The translations under genes and the position numbers were made by a program. Shown here piece after piece: positions 16,212 to 25,780 of a DNA stretch of 64,000 bases. Position 1 is the first letter of the stretch, and every line of letters starts with the position of its first letter. This stretch comes from Methanotorris igneus Kol 5 (lineage in GTDB: Archaea > AGJL01 > Methanococci > Methanococcales > Methanococcaceae): NCBI RefSeq assembly GCF_000214415.1, contig NC_015562.1, positions 186,001-250,000 of the forward strand, written 5' to 3'. The notes beneath the pieces are model-generated. The model had not been told where the DNA came from and did not search any database. It saw only the letters and a list, made by a program, of their open reading frames with translations.

Positions 16212-17651
16212 ATGGAAAGTAGTGAACTAATAAGGGAAAGCAATGAATTTTTAGACAACCTAAAAAGATTGAAATTTGAGATAGAAGAATTATTGAAAAA
16301 AAAGTTAGAGGATAGTGTAATTGAAGAGTATGCTAAAAAATTGGAGGAAAATTTAAAGATTTTAGAAGAATTAAAAGAAAAAATGGAGTTACTTGGATTT
16401 GATACACCATATACAAATGTAGGAAAATTGAAGGGATTTGATAGTGATGAATTGTACGAAATTATGAATTATACTTCCTATTTGAGAAGAATAGCTAATG
16501 AAAAGAAGGGAGTTCTTGAGAGAATAAGGCATTCTGTCGTATCTCATAAAATAGCATTGGGACATCTATTGGAGGATATTGGTAACAAAAAAATAATACA
16601 ACACCTACCTTATGATGGTTCCTACAAAATCTCAATTACGGGACTCTCACCATACTTAATCAACGCATATAAAGAAATGTTAAATATATTACAATCCCAA
16701 GGAAAAGGTGTAGTCACTTCAATAACATTATCATTGATTGTTTTTAAAGATGGGAAGAGAGAATTCAAAAGAATAAAGATAGAAGATGAAAACTATGAAG
16801 ATTACATAAAAAAACACTACAAAGACGCAATAATAACATCAATGAAGAGGAACTACTCAAAAAATAAACTCATCGATGACCAGTACGTTAGGAGGGTTTT
16901 AGCTGTTGGGTATTTAAATGCATATAAAGATGATATTGAGAAGGTTATTAGGGATAAGCTTAATGAATTACTAACAGGTGAACAAAAAAAGATGCTCGAA
17001 ACCTACAAAAAGATAGTTGGTGTTGAAGAAGAGGAGGACTATGAAGGTGGGATTTTTGACATGAGAGTATTGGATGAGAAAAAAGTTAGAGAATTGGAAA
17101 CCATAGAAAAATTAGAAAAAGAGGGATTATACAGAAATGGAAGACCAATAGAAGATCTTAAAATTGCATTAGATACTGAAAAGGAAATATCCAAAAAAGT
17201 TGCTACCGAAATTTTAACTGAGCAACTTTCAAGGGATATATTTATGTATTATTTGCATAAATCACCTGATGAAAGAACCCGTTCAAATTTATTCCCATCA
17301 ATAATGACCACACCTTCAAAAGCCCATTTAAAATGGATGAAAGTTAGTGGTATTGACGTCCCAAAGGTACTTGATTTGAAGTTTTTACTTGAGAAGGAAT
17401 TACCAAAATACAACATTCCTTTAAAAGACCTTGGTGGGTTGGTTCTATATTTGGTTTATGATTGGGATAAAGTGGAGGAATTCAAATTCAAAAAGAAAAA
17501 CGTTGAAGACCTCCTTAAAAAGATTGCTCCAATAGAAAGCATAAAAGACATTTTAAAGGATAAAGACGTTGATATTTCCAAAATTGAAAAATACTCCAAA
17601 GTTAAAAAAGAAAAAACTAAAAAATTCTTGGAAGCCCTCGGGAAACTCTAA
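16212..17651 (+). CDS. Conserved-looking hypothetical protein, coiled-coil N-terminus (480 aa)
   Basis: ATG at 16212 is preferred to the GTG three codons upstream, though the ribosome site (GTGAT) is weak. Residues 1-60 are heptad-rich and charged (ESSELIRESNEFLDNLKRLK, then FEIEELLKKKLED), suggesting a coiled coil. The middle contains HSVVSHKIALGHLLEDIGNKK, and the end SKVKKEKTKKFLEALGKL is basic. There are no membrane segments and no cysteines of note. It may be a methanogen-specific DUF530-like protein, but I am not sure of the family. It sits between cca and cbiB on the same strand, 29 bp before cbiB. Confidence 0.6.
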   Translation: MESSELIRESNEFLDNLKRLKFEIEELLKKKLEDSVIEEYAKKLEENLKILEELKEKMELLGFDTPYTNVGKLKGFDSDELYEIMNYTSYLRRIANEKKGVLERIRHSVVSHKIALGHLLEDIGNKKIIQHLPYDGSYKISITGLSPYLINAYKEMLNILQSQGKGVVTSITLSLIVFKDGKREFKRIKIEDENYEDYIKKHYKDAIITSMKRNYSKNKLIDDQYVRRVLAVGYLNAYKDDIEKVIRDKLNELLTGEQKKMLETYKKIVGVEEEEDYEGGIFDMRVLDEKKVRELETIEKLEKEGLYRNGRPIEDLKIALDTEKEISKKVATEILTEQLSRDIFMYYLHKSPDERTRSNLFPSIMTTPSKAHLKWMKVSGIDVPKVLDLKFLLEKELPKYNIPLKDLGGLVLYLVYDWDKVEEFKFKKKNVEDLLKKIAPIESIKDILKDKDVDISKIEKYSKVKKEKTKKFLEALGKL

Positions 17652-17680
17652 AAATAAACTCTCTTTTAATGAGGGAAATT

Positions 17681-18610
17681 ATGCTAAATCCTCTAATCTT
17701 ATTTTTAGTAGTTGTTATTGATAGGATTTTTGGAGAACCTCCCGAAAAGATACATCCAACTGTTTTGATAGGGAAGTTAATAGCATTTCTTGAAAAAACT
17801 TTTCCATCTTCAAATTCAAAAAATAAGTTTAGAGATTTTGTTTTTGGGAGCTTAGTAGTTTTTACAGTTATTTTTGTTGTTTTTGTTATATCAATACTTA
17901 TTGAAAAGATAATAAATTCCATAGAAAATGAGATATTGAAAGACTTTGTTTATGCTGTTATTTTATCAACGACCATTGGGTATAGGTCTCTCTTAGAATT
18001 TTCAAAAAAGCCAATAGATTATTTAAAAGATGGGGATTTAGAAAATGCAAGAAAATATGTCCAGTGTATAGTTAGTAGGGATGCATCAAAATTGGATGAA
18101 GAGCATGTTTTATCTGCTGCAATTGAGAGTGCATCTGAAAATATAACTGATAGCATTATCGCCCCTCTATTTTATGCAGTTATTTTTGGTTTGCCGGGGG
18201 CATTTGTATATAGAGCAATAAACACCATGGATGCGATGATGGGCTATAAAAACAGCAAATACAGCTACTACGGAAAAGTTGCTGCAAGATTGGATGATTT
18301 AGCTAATCTAATACCTTCTCGACTCGCTGGAATTTTGCTTATTTTAACAGCTCCATTGTATAATGGGGACATAAAAAAGGCAATATACGGTTTTTTAAAG
18401 GAGGGGAATAAAACGCCATCTCCAAACTCTGGCTATACAATGGCAACACTTGCAAACGCCTTAAATATAACATTGGAAAAAATAGACCATTATAAGTTGG
18501 GAAATGGGAAAATAACCATTAAAAAATCATACAAAGCTTTAAAAGCCATTGATATTGTTGTTTTTGTGTTTTTATTATTTTATTTACTTCTTTTTATAAT
18601 TTTAATGTAG
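17681..18610 (+). CDS. cbiB: Adenosylcobinamide-phosphate synthase CbiB/CobD
   Basis: This membrane enzyme joins the aminopropanol arm to adenosylcobyric acid in cobalamin synthesis. ILFLVVVIDRIFGEPPEKIHPTVLIGKLI at the N-terminus, ESASENITDSIIAPLFYA, YRAINTMDAMMGYKN, FGKVAARLDDLANLIPSRL-like sequence and SPNSGYTMA are hallmark segments. There are membrane helices near residues 5-17, 57-77, 92-107, 158-175 and at the C-terminus (IVVFVFLLFYLLLFIILM). ATG 17681 has GAGG upstream; the earlier ATG at 17669 lacks a good site. A methanogen needs corrinoids for its methyltransferase, Mtr. Confidence 0.93.
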   Translation: MLNPLILFLVVVIDRIFGEPPEKIHPTVLIGKLIAFLEKTFPSSNSKNKFRDFVFGSLVVFTVIFVVFVISILIEKIINSIENEILKDFVYAVILSTTIGYRSLLEFSKKPIDYLKDGDLENARKYVQCIVSRDASKLDEEHVLSAAIESASENITDSIIAPLFYAVIFGLPGAFVYRAINTMDAMMGYKNSKYSYYGKVAARLDDLANLIPSRLAGILLILTAPLYNGDIKKAIYGFLKEGNKTPSPNSGYTMATLANALNITLEKIDHYKLGNGKITIKKSYKALKAIDIVVFVFLLFYLLLFIILM

Positions 18611-18641
18611 ATTTTTTTAACCTTAATAATTTAATAATTCC

Positions 18642-18791
18642 TTAATTTTCTTTTGCAAATAAGTGTCTGTGAGCTTTATTCACGTGCTTTGTGTAATCTT
18701 TGCTTTTTCTAAAGAGTTTTCCACATCTTGGGCATCTGAACATGACTTCTCCATCCCTATCTAAGATTTTTATTGCCTCCAACTTTACCAT
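18642..18791 (-). CDS. 49-residue C2H2-type zinc-finger protein
   Basis: A short gene with an excellent ribosome site (GGGGGTGA) before ATG. The product [20 protein letters not shown] continues [21 protein letters not shown], giving C-P-x-C-G, a 14-residue spacer, then H-x4-H, which is a classical single zinc finger. Its basic C-terminus RHLFAKEN follows. Proteins this small with one finger are common in Euryarchaeota, and some bind nucleic acid or partner proteins. It is convergent with cbiB (31 bp). Confidence 0.85.
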   Translation of the reverse strand: MVKLEAIKILDRDGEVMFRCPRCGKLFRKSKDYTKHVNKAHRHLFAKEN

Positions 18792-19039
18792 TCCCTCACC
18801 CCCAAAAATTGTGAATTAAAGGTATGCCAAAATAAGAATAAAATATAGCATCATTATTTAAAATTTTCTTCCTTCGATTTATTTAATAGTTATTTAAGTT
18901 ATTTATTTATATAGAATGGTGCACAATTAAAAATTTAAATATAATAAGGTAAATTTTAAGTTTTGAGATAAAAATAAAAAATAACGGGTCATAAAAAATC
19001 TGACCTATTAATTCTTGCTAAGGAAATTCTTTTTGAACT
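18792..19039. repeat. AT-rich gap with a direct repeat of 20432-20460
   Basis: ATGGTGCACAATTAAAAA followed by TTTAAATAT (18916-18942) recurs as ATGGTGCATAATTAAAAA followed by ACTTAAATAT at 20434-20460. The two lie on either side of the ATPase gene. No other feature is seen. Confidence 0.45.
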
Positions 19040-20110
19040 TCATAATACTCTCTTTATGGCATTCCAAATTAAAAAACTCTGTGGTTTTAAACTTTCCTCA
19101 ATTGGATTTAAAAATAAAACATTTCTTTCAATTAAAAATTCTTTTGTATCCTCATCTATTTGATATTCATTAATCTCATAGTTTTCTTTGAATAATCTCA
19201 AAGCATTTACTACCTTTTCATAATCAATCCTTTCAAACCTATTATTTTTTACCATAACCAATAATTTTTTAAGTTTAGAAGTTTTATCTTTAAGCATATA
19301 CTCTAAAACTTCATTTAAATTCTTAAAACTACTCTCTTCAACAACATATTTTATGTCCTTTGATTTTCCACCAACATAAGAATATATTAACTTCTTATCT
19401 TCATCAGGAAGTTTCTTTCCTAAAATATCTTCCGATAAAAAATCCATAAACTTTAAGGCAGTTTCTTTATCAAAATCATCCACTAATAGATATTTAACCC
19501 TTCCTTCCAAATCTCCAGTGTTATAAACATACTCAATAAACAAACTATCAGAACTTAGACAAAAAACATGACATAAGTGTTGTTCTTTTGTTAAAGAAAC
19601 TAAAAATTGGAACAATTCTTTTAATAAATATTTTTGCCCATTTAAAACAACATCTTTAATCATTTGTAATTCATCCAATATTAAAATTGGTTTTTTCCCA
19701 TTCTTTTTAACTGTTAATAACATATTATTCAAATACTGAAAAGCATCATTTATCTTCTCATCAAATAACTTATCAAATTCAACTTCAGGAATGGGAACTC
19801 CAGTCAAAACTTTAGCCCCCTTAGTTATCAACCTTAAAACCTCATTCTTGTCCTTTATCTTATCAAACAAATCACCCTTTTTTGTAGTAAAAATCGCCTC
19901 AATAAACTCCCTCTTCTCTGAAATTAAATAAGTCCTAAAATTAATATAAAATACTTTATACTCATAACCAAGCTTATCTTCTACAATATGCTTTATTAAA
20001 GTTGTTTTACCAGAATTCATAGGACCATAAACAAAATAAATATCGTCAGGCTCCCTACTCAAAATATGCAAAACTTCATTAATCTCTCTTTCTCTATTAA
20101 AAAACCTCAT
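19040..20110 (-). CDS. Archaeal STAND-type ATPase (lone paralogue of the 48.7-54.1 kb cluster)
   Basis: The 356-residue protein begins [22 protein letters not shown] and has a Walker A loop [14 protein letters not shown] (near residue 30), Walker [11 protein letters not shown], a [10 protein letters not shown] sensor segment, and [19 protein letters not shown]. It ends with a winged-helix-like C-terminal domain and [14 protein letters not shown]. This is the archaeal ATPase family expanded in Methanocaldococcus, whose roles are unclear. Its C-terminal half matches neither C-terminal type of the tandem cluster. Flanked by a short direct repeat and by mobile-element relics, so it may have arrived as a cassette. 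Confidence 0.85.
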   Translation of the reverse strand: MRFFNREREINEVLHILSREPDDIYFVYGPMNSGKTTLIKHIVEDKLGYEYKVFYINFRTYLISEKREFIEAIFTTKKGDLFDKIKDKNEVLRLITKGAKVLTGVPIPEVEFDKLFDEKINDAFQYLNNMLLTVKKNGKKPILILDELQMIKDVVLNGQKYLLKELFQFLVSLTKEQHLCHVFCLSSDSLFIEYVYNTGDLEGRVKYLLVDDFDKETALKFMDFLSEDILGKKLPDEDKKLIYSYVGGKSKDIKYVVEESSFKNLNEVLEYMLKDKTSKLKKLLVMVKNNRFERIDYEKVVNALRLFKENYEINEYQIDEDTKEFLIERNVLFLNPIEESLKPQSFLIWNAIKRVL

Positions 20111-20166
20111 TCTACCACCATAAATTTTTAATTATCATTTCACTTAAGGATCTATTTACAACATAA

Positions 20167-20283
20167 CCGTAGTTCTCATCAAACATATAAATATGTAATT
20201 ATATCAAAATTCTTTAAATGTTATTAGGTTTTGTGTTTTTTAATTGCTTTACAATATTAAGAAGGCGATGAAGTTAATTCATG
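20167..20283. repeat. Repeat D, copy 2 (empty site for element C1)
   Basis: The reverse complement of this 117-bp stretch is the uninterrupted form of 12247-12477. At the insertion point it reads GCAATTAAAAAACAC with a single TA. Lies just upstream of the lone ATPase gene. Confidence 0.85.
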
Positions 20284-20514
20284 CCAATTTATTATTAACA
20301 AAGCAATATCATTAAAAAGATGAAAAAATCAATTAACATTCATAAATATTTAAATACGTAATGGGAATTGAGGTATGAATTTTTTGATTGGTATAAAAAT
20401 AGGAAGTTGAAATTTTAATGAATTACCAACAGTATGGTGCATAATTAAAAAACTTAAATATCAAGCTAAAAAAATAGAATACAAAAAGCGATAAAAATCT
20501 CTTAATTAAAATTA

Positions 20515-20757
20515 TAGTCTTGGACAAAAATATTCACAATATTAGCGTTATTGAATTTTCTAAGGGATTACCTATCTCAACAAAATTTGATTTTTGAATG
20601 TAAAGAAACAGTATAGTTGTTTGCCTTTACTTCTTCATTAAATTATATGAAGTAATTAACCTTTATTTGGAATTTTACAATTGATTTATCGTCCTTTTAA
20701 AAAATAAATGGCAAAACAAAGTTTTGCCGTATATATAATAATGTCTGAAGCTATGAC
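20515..20757. mobile_element. Family B element, copy B2, with a nested family A relic
   Basis: It begins TAGTCTTGGACAAAAATATT after TA (20513-20514) and matches B1 through CAACAAAATTTGATTTTTGAA. At about 20614 it is broken by TAGTTGTTTGC, a degenerate family A end. After palindromic element P (20710-20735) it resumes with AATGTCTG, the B-type right end. So a family A element seems to have inserted in B and then decayed. TATATATAAT at the junction may serve the IPK gene as a TATA box. Confidence 0.55.
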
Positions 20758-20790
20758 CTTGCACTAAATTAACGTTAATTTGGTGAGAAT

Positions 20791-21564
20791 ATGCTTATTA
20801 TTTTAAAATTGGGAGGGAGTATTTTATCTGACAAGAATACACCTTTTTCAGTTAAATGGGACAACTTAGAGAGGTTTGGAGAAGAGATAAGGAATGCTAT
20901 GGAATACTATAAAGAAAAGAATGAAAAATTAAATTTAATAATTGTTCATGGTGGTGGCTCTTTTGGACATCCTGTTGCAAAAAAGTATCTAAGAGATGGG
21001 AAGTTTTGCAATATGCAGAAGGGATTTTGGGAAATTCAAAAAGCAATGAGGAGATTCAACAATTTAGTTATTGATACACTCCACTTTTATGACATCCCTG
21101 CTGTATCTATTCAGCCATCTTCCTTCGTGGTTTTTAAGAAGGACAGTTTAATTTTTGATTTAAGTGCCATTAAAGAACTTTTGAAAAGGGATTTAGTTCC
21201 TGTTGTTCATGGAGATATTGTTGTGGACGATGATGATAATTATAAAATCCTATCTGGAGACCATATTTTGCCATATCTAACCAAAAAGTTAAATGTTGAT
21301 TTGAGTTTACACGCCTCTGATGTCGATGGTGTTTTGGATGAGAATGGGAATGTTATTGAAAAGATTGACAAAAGCAACATAGACGATGTTTTAAAAATGC
21401 TAAAAGATTCTAAGGGGATAGACGTCACTGGTGGAATGTATTTAAAGGTTATGGAAGCATATAAGATGGGAGTGAAAACAATTATTTTCAATGGAAACAA
21501 AAGGGGTAATATATACAATGCGTTAATTGGGAATGTTATGGGAACGGTCATCATAGGTGATTAA
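20791..21564 (+). CDS. ipk: Isopentenyl phosphate kinase
   Basis: IPK phosphorylates isopentenyl phosphate to the diphosphate, the last step of the archaeal mevalonate pathway. The amino-acid-kinase fold opens with LIILKLGGSILSDKNTPFSV, then HGGGSFGHPVA with the histidine characteristic of IPK (as in MJ0044), VVHGDIV, LSGDHILPYL, and DVTGGMYLKVMEA near the end. GGTGAG precedes ATG. The TGA/TAA end is immediately followed by the mevalonate kinase ATG with no gap, so the two isoprenoid kinases are co-translated. Products feed ether lipids. Confidence 0.95.
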   Translation: MLIILKLGGSILSDKNTPFSVKWDNLERFGEEIRNAMEYYKEKNEKLNLIIVHGGGSFGHPVAKKYLRDGKFCNMQKGFWEIQKAMRRFNNLVIDTLHFYDIPAVSIQPSSFVVFKKDSLIFDLSAIKELLKRDLVPVVHGDIVVDDDDNYKILSGDHILPYLTKKLNVDLSLHASDVDGVLDENGNVIEKIDKSNIDDVLKMLKDSKGIDVTGGMYLKVMEAYKMGVKTIIFNGNKRGNIYNALIGNVMGTVIIGD

Positions 21565-22518
21565 ATGGTCGTAGTGGAGAGTCCTGCAAAGGTTATTTTA
21601 TTTGGAGAGCACGCTGTGGTTTATGGATATAGGGCAATATCGATGGCGATTGATTTAAAAACAACATGCACAGTAGAAGAAAGTGATACAACAATCATCA
21701 ATTTGAAAGATTTAAAAAAGAGCCTAAAAATTCCAATTGAGGAGATATTAAACTTAAATGTTAATGAATACGGGGACTTTAGGTATGTGTTGTGTGCAAT
21801 AAAGAACACCATTCTCTATTTACTCTCACATAAAAATTTAGATTTAAAGGACTTAAAGCCATTTAAATTGACCATAACTTCCCAAATTCCGATAAGTTGT
21901 GGTTTGGGCTCTTCTGCATCAACAACTATATCAACAATAAAGGGCATATCGGCATTCTATGAGCGTCCTTTGGACGACAATGAAATCGCCACAATTGGTT
22001 ATCATGTTGAGAAGGAAGTCCAAGGAAAGGCAAGCGTAACAGACACAGCAACAATAACGTATAAGGGACTTTTAGAAATTGAAAACAATACTATCAGAAG
22101 AATAGAAGGAGGGTTAAAAGACTTCATCAAAAGTTGTAAGTTTTTAATATGTTATTGTGAGGAGAGAAAAAAGAAAACTGCTGAATTGGTTAATGAGGTC
22201 GCTAACCACAAAAATAGAGACGACATATTTAAATTAATTGAAAAAGTCGTTGATACTTCAAAAACTACATTTGATAAAGAAATTTTTGGAGAGTTAATGT
22301 ACATAAACCACAATTTGTTGAAAAGGTTGGGGGTTTCAACGCCAAAATTGGATGAAGTTGTTGAGATTGGAAAAACTTATGGTTATGGGGCTAAATTAAC
22401 GGGAGCTGGTGGAGGAGGGTGCGTCATAATTTTAGTTAATGAAAATAAAGAAGATGAGTTGATAAATAAACTAAAAGAAAAGGGTGTTGAGTATTTTGAA
22501 TGTAGAATGGTATATTAA
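21565..22518 (+). CDS. mvk: Mevalonate kinase
   Basis: A GHMP kinase of 317 residues. ESPAKVILFGEHAVVYGYRA (residues 4-23) holds the mevalonate kinase signature, PISCGLGSSASTTIS the ATP loop, DTATITYKG the catalytic aspartate region, and GAKLTGAGGGGCVIIL the C-terminal GHMP motif. It phosphorylates mevalonate in archaeal isoprenoid lipid synthesis. It starts directly after the IPK stop; the ribosome site GGTGATT lies inside the IPK coding end, consistent with translational coupling. Confidence 0.96.
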   Translation: MVVVESPAKVILFGEHAVVYGYRAISMAIDLKTTCTVEESDTTIINLKDLKKSLKIPIEEILNLNVNEYGDFRYVLCAIKNTILYLLSHKNLDLKDLKPFKLTITSQIPISCGLGSSASTTISTIKGISAFYERPLDDNEIATIGYHVEKEVQGKASVTDTATITYKGLLEIENNTIRRIEGGLKDFIKSCKFLICYCEERKKKTAELVNEVANHKNRDDIFKLIEKVVDTSKTTFDKEIFGELMYINHNLLKRLGVSTPKLDEVVEIGKTYGYGAKLTGAGGGGCVIILVNENKEDELINKLKEKGVEYFECRMVY

Positions 22519-22712
22519 TATATGGTATATTAATTATAGTTATTTGCGAATTTTTTGAAGTTGTTTATATACTACTTACAATTTCAAACTAATCTCTATT
22601 TAATTAAATTTTGAAATAATTTCTAAATGACTTCATAAAATTTCATTTAGGCAAAAATTATTTAATACATTAAACTTAACACTGTAATATACAACAGTTA
22701 TTGGTGAAATTG

Positions 22713-23045
22713 ATGTCTTGCATAGATAAATATAACTACGAGATTTTGTTTAGGGGTTCTTTTAAGGAGTGTGCAAAATTCATAAGAGAGAATTGTAAAA
22801 ATATAAAAGAAGTCAATCCCGGTGAAGAGGTTATTGAAGGGGTTATGCTTATAGGAATCCCACCAATTCCAGTAGGTTATGAGGAAGATTGCATAATAAT
22901 ACCATACACAAAACCGTGCTATGGAACTTTTGTTTTGAAAGTTAAAATTGAAGAAGAAAAAGATAAAAAAGAAAGTAAAGAAAATAAAGAAAATGAAGAT
23001 AAAAAAGATAAAAAAGGAATATTATCAAAATTAAAATTCTGGTGA
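22713..23045 (+). CDS. Methanogen small protein, DUF1894-like
   Basis: ATG 22713 is preferred, since GGTGA sits 5 nt upstream; TTG 22701 would precede the ribosome site. The 110 residues start MSCIDKYNYEILFRGSFKEC, with three early cysteines, then GVMLIGIPPIPVGYEEDCII, and a very charged K/E tail ending SKLKFW. The pairing with the next gene suggests the DUF1894/DUF1890 pair of methanogens, but the family call is from memory. Role unknown. The tail looks disordered. Confidence 0.65.
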   Translation: MSCIDKYNYEILFRGSFKECAKFIRENCKNIKEVNPGEEVIEGVMLIGIPPIPVGYEEDCIIIPYTKPCYGTFVLKVKIEEEKDKKESKENKENEDKKDKKGILSKLKFW

Positions 23046-23049
23046 AATC

Positions 23050-23511
23050 ATGAGAGTTTTAGTATTACTCGGATGTCCAGAGCCGCCAGTTTTGGTTCCA
23101 TCATTTATTTATTTAACAAATATGCTAAAGAAGAAAGGTTGTGAAGTGTTTGTATCAGCAAACCCTGCAGCATTGAAGTTAGTTGAAACCGCAGACCCAG
23201 AAAAGTTATATATAAAAAATGTTGGATTTCAAGAGATTGATGAGGGATTGAAGGAGGCGTTTGATGTAGATTATATTATCAGCTTTGTCCACAACGATGC
23301 GGGGGTTAGCTATACAATAACTTACATGCACAAATACAAGGCAAAAACCATAGGAATTGTATTTGGTAGAGAAATGAAAGAGGACTTTGTAAATACATTA
23401 AAAGAGAACGGTGTAGAAGCATACTTTGTTAGGGCATTCCACAACCCAACACCAATAGTTGTAACTTTAAAGAGAATCTTAGAAAATATCTTTGAAAATA
23501 ATAAAGAATAA
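23050..23511 (+). CDS. Methanogen protein, DUF1890-like
   Basis: 153 residues with a Rossmann-like opening MRVLVLLGCPEPPVLVPSFI, followed by VFVSANPAALKLVE, VDYIISFVHNDAGVSYTITY, and TIGIVFGREM. The fold suggests a small-molecule or cofactor-binding protein with the GCPEPP loop near the site. Four bp separate it from the previous gene, and GGTGAAATC precedes the ATG, so the two form an operon. Known only as a conserved methanogen family; function is not established as far as I know. Confidence 0.7.
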   Translation: MRVLVLLGCPEPPVLVPSFIYLTNMLKKKGCEVFVSANPAALKLVETADPEKLYIKNVGFQEIDEGLKEAFDVDYIISFVHNDAGVSYTITYMHKYKAKTIGIVFGREMKEDFVNTLKENGVEAYFVRAFHNPTPIVVTLKRILENIFENNKE

Positions 23512-23578
23512 ATAATAAATAAAAAATAAAAATTAACATTAACAAAAAATATAGAATGAAAATAGATAAATTGGTCAT

Positions 23579-24583
23579 TTAGTATTTTTCAACTCTTTTT
23601 GCAACTTCTTCTGCCATTTGGAAAGTTGTTAAGTTACCTCCCAAGTCAGGAGTTGTTAATCCCTCTGCTAAAACTTCCTCCAATGCCCTCTCTATTTTAT
23701 CTGCAGCTTCGAACTCTTTTAAGTATCTAAGCATTAAGACCCCACTCAATATTGTTGCTGTTGGGTTTGCTATTCCCTTTCCTGCAATATCTGGGGCAGA
23801 ACCGTGAACTGGCTCAAACAATCCATGTTCATCCCCAATGTTTGCTGATGGAGCCAATCCAAGCCCCCCAACAGTTCCAGCTGCACCATCTGATAAGATA
23901 TCCCCAAACAAGTTGGATGTAACAACTACATCAAATGTTTGTGGTTTTGTTATGATATACATGTTCATTGCATCTATATAGTAGTCCTCTGCTTTAATAT
24001 CATCATATTGCTCTGCTACTTCATAGAATACCTTCTTGAACAACCCATCTGTTATTTTTAAAACATTTGCCTTGTGAGCACATGTTACTTTTCCTTCTTT
24101 ACCTTGTTTTTTCCTATCTCTTGCCAATTCAAATGCAAATTTAAATATTCTCTCACATGCTTTTCTTGTTATTACTCTTGTTGCTGTTGTAACTCCTTCA
24201 TCAATCTCTGCCTCTAATCCCTTATAGAGTCCTTCAGTGTTTTCTCTAACAATTACATAGTCAATATCATCTCTTAAGCATTTTATTCCCTTGTATGCTT
24301 TAACTGGTCTAACATTAGCGTAGGTTTTTAAAATTTGTCTCAATTTAACAATAACATCTGCTGCTGTCTCCCCTGCTGCTCCAAAGAAGACAGCATCACA
24401 TTCTAATGCTTTCTCTATTGTTTCTTCTGGTAATGCAACTCCTGTTTTTTCAAAAACCTCATCTCCTGCCTCAGCATGGATGAATTCGAAATCTACACCA
24501 GTTGCCTCTAAAACCTTAATTGCCGCTGGAATTACTTCTTTCCCAATTCCGTCTCCTTCTATTACACAAATTTTGTGTGCCAT
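23579..24583 (-). CDS. leuB: 3-isopropylmalate (methylmalate) dehydrogenase
   Basis: A beta-decarboxylating dehydrogenase. IEGDGIGKEVIPAAIKVLEA, VRENTEGLYKG, the K/Y pair region THCAHKANVLK-like (VTCAHKANVLKIT), DAMNMYIITKP, SNLFGDILSDGAAGTVGGLG, and EPVHGSAPDIAGKGIANP give the NAD and substrate sites. Sequence is closest in memory to MJ0720, the isopropylmalate/methylmalate enzyme, rather than the homoisocitrate enzyme AksF, which cannot be fully excluded. ATG 24583 (MAHKICV) has GGTGAT; an in-frame upstream codon at 24595 would overlap this site. Leucine and isoleucine (citramalate route) synthesis. Confidence 0.88.
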   Translation of the reverse strand: MAHKICVIEGDGIGKEVIPAAIKVLEATGVDFEFIHAEAGDEVFEKTGVALPEETIEKALECDAVFFGAAGETAADVIVKLRQILKTYANVRPVKAYKGIKCLRDDIDYVIVRENTEGLYKGLEAEIDEGVTTATRVITRKACERIFKFAFELARDRKKQGKEGKVTCAHKANVLKITDGLFKKVFYEVAEQYDDIKAEDYYIDAMNMYIITKPQTFDVVVTSNLFGDILSDGAAGTVGGLGLAPSANIGDEHGLFEPVHGSAPDIAGKGIANPTATILSGVLMLRYLKEFEAADKIERALEEVLAEGLTTPDLGGNLTTFQMAEEVAKRVEKY

Positions 24584-24745
24584 TGTTATCACCACAGATA
24601 CTTTTGATGATTATACATAAAAAGAAATAAAATATAAAAATTTTGGGTAGGAAATCCTAAAACTTGGATACATTTATTTGAGGCAATATTTTATAATTCT
24701 TGGTGTTGAGAGATTTGTTATCTAAAATGCTATAAAGGGATTGAT

Positions 24746-25780
24746 ATGGAAAAAATAGAAATTTTAAAGGAAAAATTAAACAAAAATGCAGTTGTTACAG
24801 AAATAGCCAAAGAAAAAAGTCCATTTAAGGTTTTAATTTCAACAATTTTAAGTGCGAGGACAAAGGATGAAGTGACAGAAGAAGTTTCAAAGAGGTTGTT
24901 TGAAAAAGTTAAGAATGTTGATGATTTGCTAAAGATTGATTTGGAGGAATTGGAAAAGCTCATCTACCCTGTTGGATTTTATAGAATGAAGGCAAAGAAT
25001 TTGAAGAAATTAGCTAAGATTTTGAAGGAGAATTATAATGGAAAGGTTCCAAATGAATTGGATGAACTTTTAAAACTCCCAGGTGTTGGGAGGAAAACGG
25101 CGAATTTGGTTATAACGTTAGCTTTTGATGATTATGGGATTTGTGTAGATACCCATGTGCATAGGATATGTAATAGATGGGGATATGTTGAGACAGAAAA
25201 CCCGGAAGAAACTGAGATGGAGCTGAGGAAAAAACTACCAAAAAAATATTGGAAAATAATAAATAATTTGCTCGTTGTTTTTGGAAGGGAAATTTGCTCT
25301 CCAACACCGAAATGTGAGGAGTGTTTTGAGGAGATTAGGGAAAGATGTCCATATTATAAAAAGATTGCGTATTTTGATGAGATTTTGAAAAAATATGAGT
25401 TTGAAAAGGTCTCAAAAAACAACATCCCCGCTGAAAAAGGTACATACATTTTAAAAATCAAACTTAATAGAGGAAGAAAGATAAAATTTGGAAATAAGGA
25501 GAGGTTTTTTAGGAAAGGTTATTATTTCTATGTTGGTTCTGCCCTTGGAAAAAGTATGAACTTAAAAAATAGGATAGGTAGGCATTTAAAAAAGGAGAAG
25601 AAAAAGTTCTGGCATATTGATTATCTTTTGGAGTTTGGGGATGTTAAGGGCATATATATCTCAAATAAAGGTTGTGAGTGCGAGGTTGCAAAGGATTTAG
25701 CTGAGGTATTTAAGTGTGTCGAGGGCTTTGGATGTTCTGATTGTAAATGCGAGAGTCATTTGTTTTATATGCCATTGTAA
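24746..25780 (+). CDS. nth: Endonuclease III with C-terminal DUF123 domain
   Basis: Residues 1-200 are a base-excision DNA glycosylase/lyase: [10 protein letters not shown], the helix-hairpin-helix [13 protein letters not shown] with catalytic lysine, [12 protein letters not shown] with catalytic aspartate, and the 4Fe-4S motif [18 protein letters not shown]. The last 120 residues ([55 protein letters not shown]) form a DUF123 domain related to GIY-YIG folds. The same fused 344-residue architecture is remembered for MJ0613. It removes oxidised pyrimidines. It ends head to tail with the CARF regulator, with no gap. Confidence 0.92.
   Translation: MEKIEILKEKLNKNAVVTEIAKEKSPFKVLISTILSARTKDEVTEEVSKRLFEKVKNVDDLLKIDLEELEKLIYPVGFYRMKAKNLKKLAKILKENYNGKVPNELDELLKLPGVGRKTANLVITLAFDDYGICVDTHVHRICNRWGYVETENPEETEMELRKKLPKKYWKIINNLLVVFGREICSPTPKCEECFEEIRERCPYYKKIAYFDEILKKYEFEKVSKNNIPAEKGTYILKIKLNRGRKIKFGNKERFFRKGYYFYVGSALGKSMNLKNRIGRHLKKEKKKFWHIDYLLEFGDVKGIYISNKGCECEVAKDLAEVFKCVEGFGCSDCKCESHLFYMPL

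Noticed and set aside
22519-22700. Another family A element before the DUF1894-like gene (TATAGTTATTTGCG at 22537)
   Set aside because: Only a partial left end is present; no right terminal repeat or palindrome P follows, so I do not call it.
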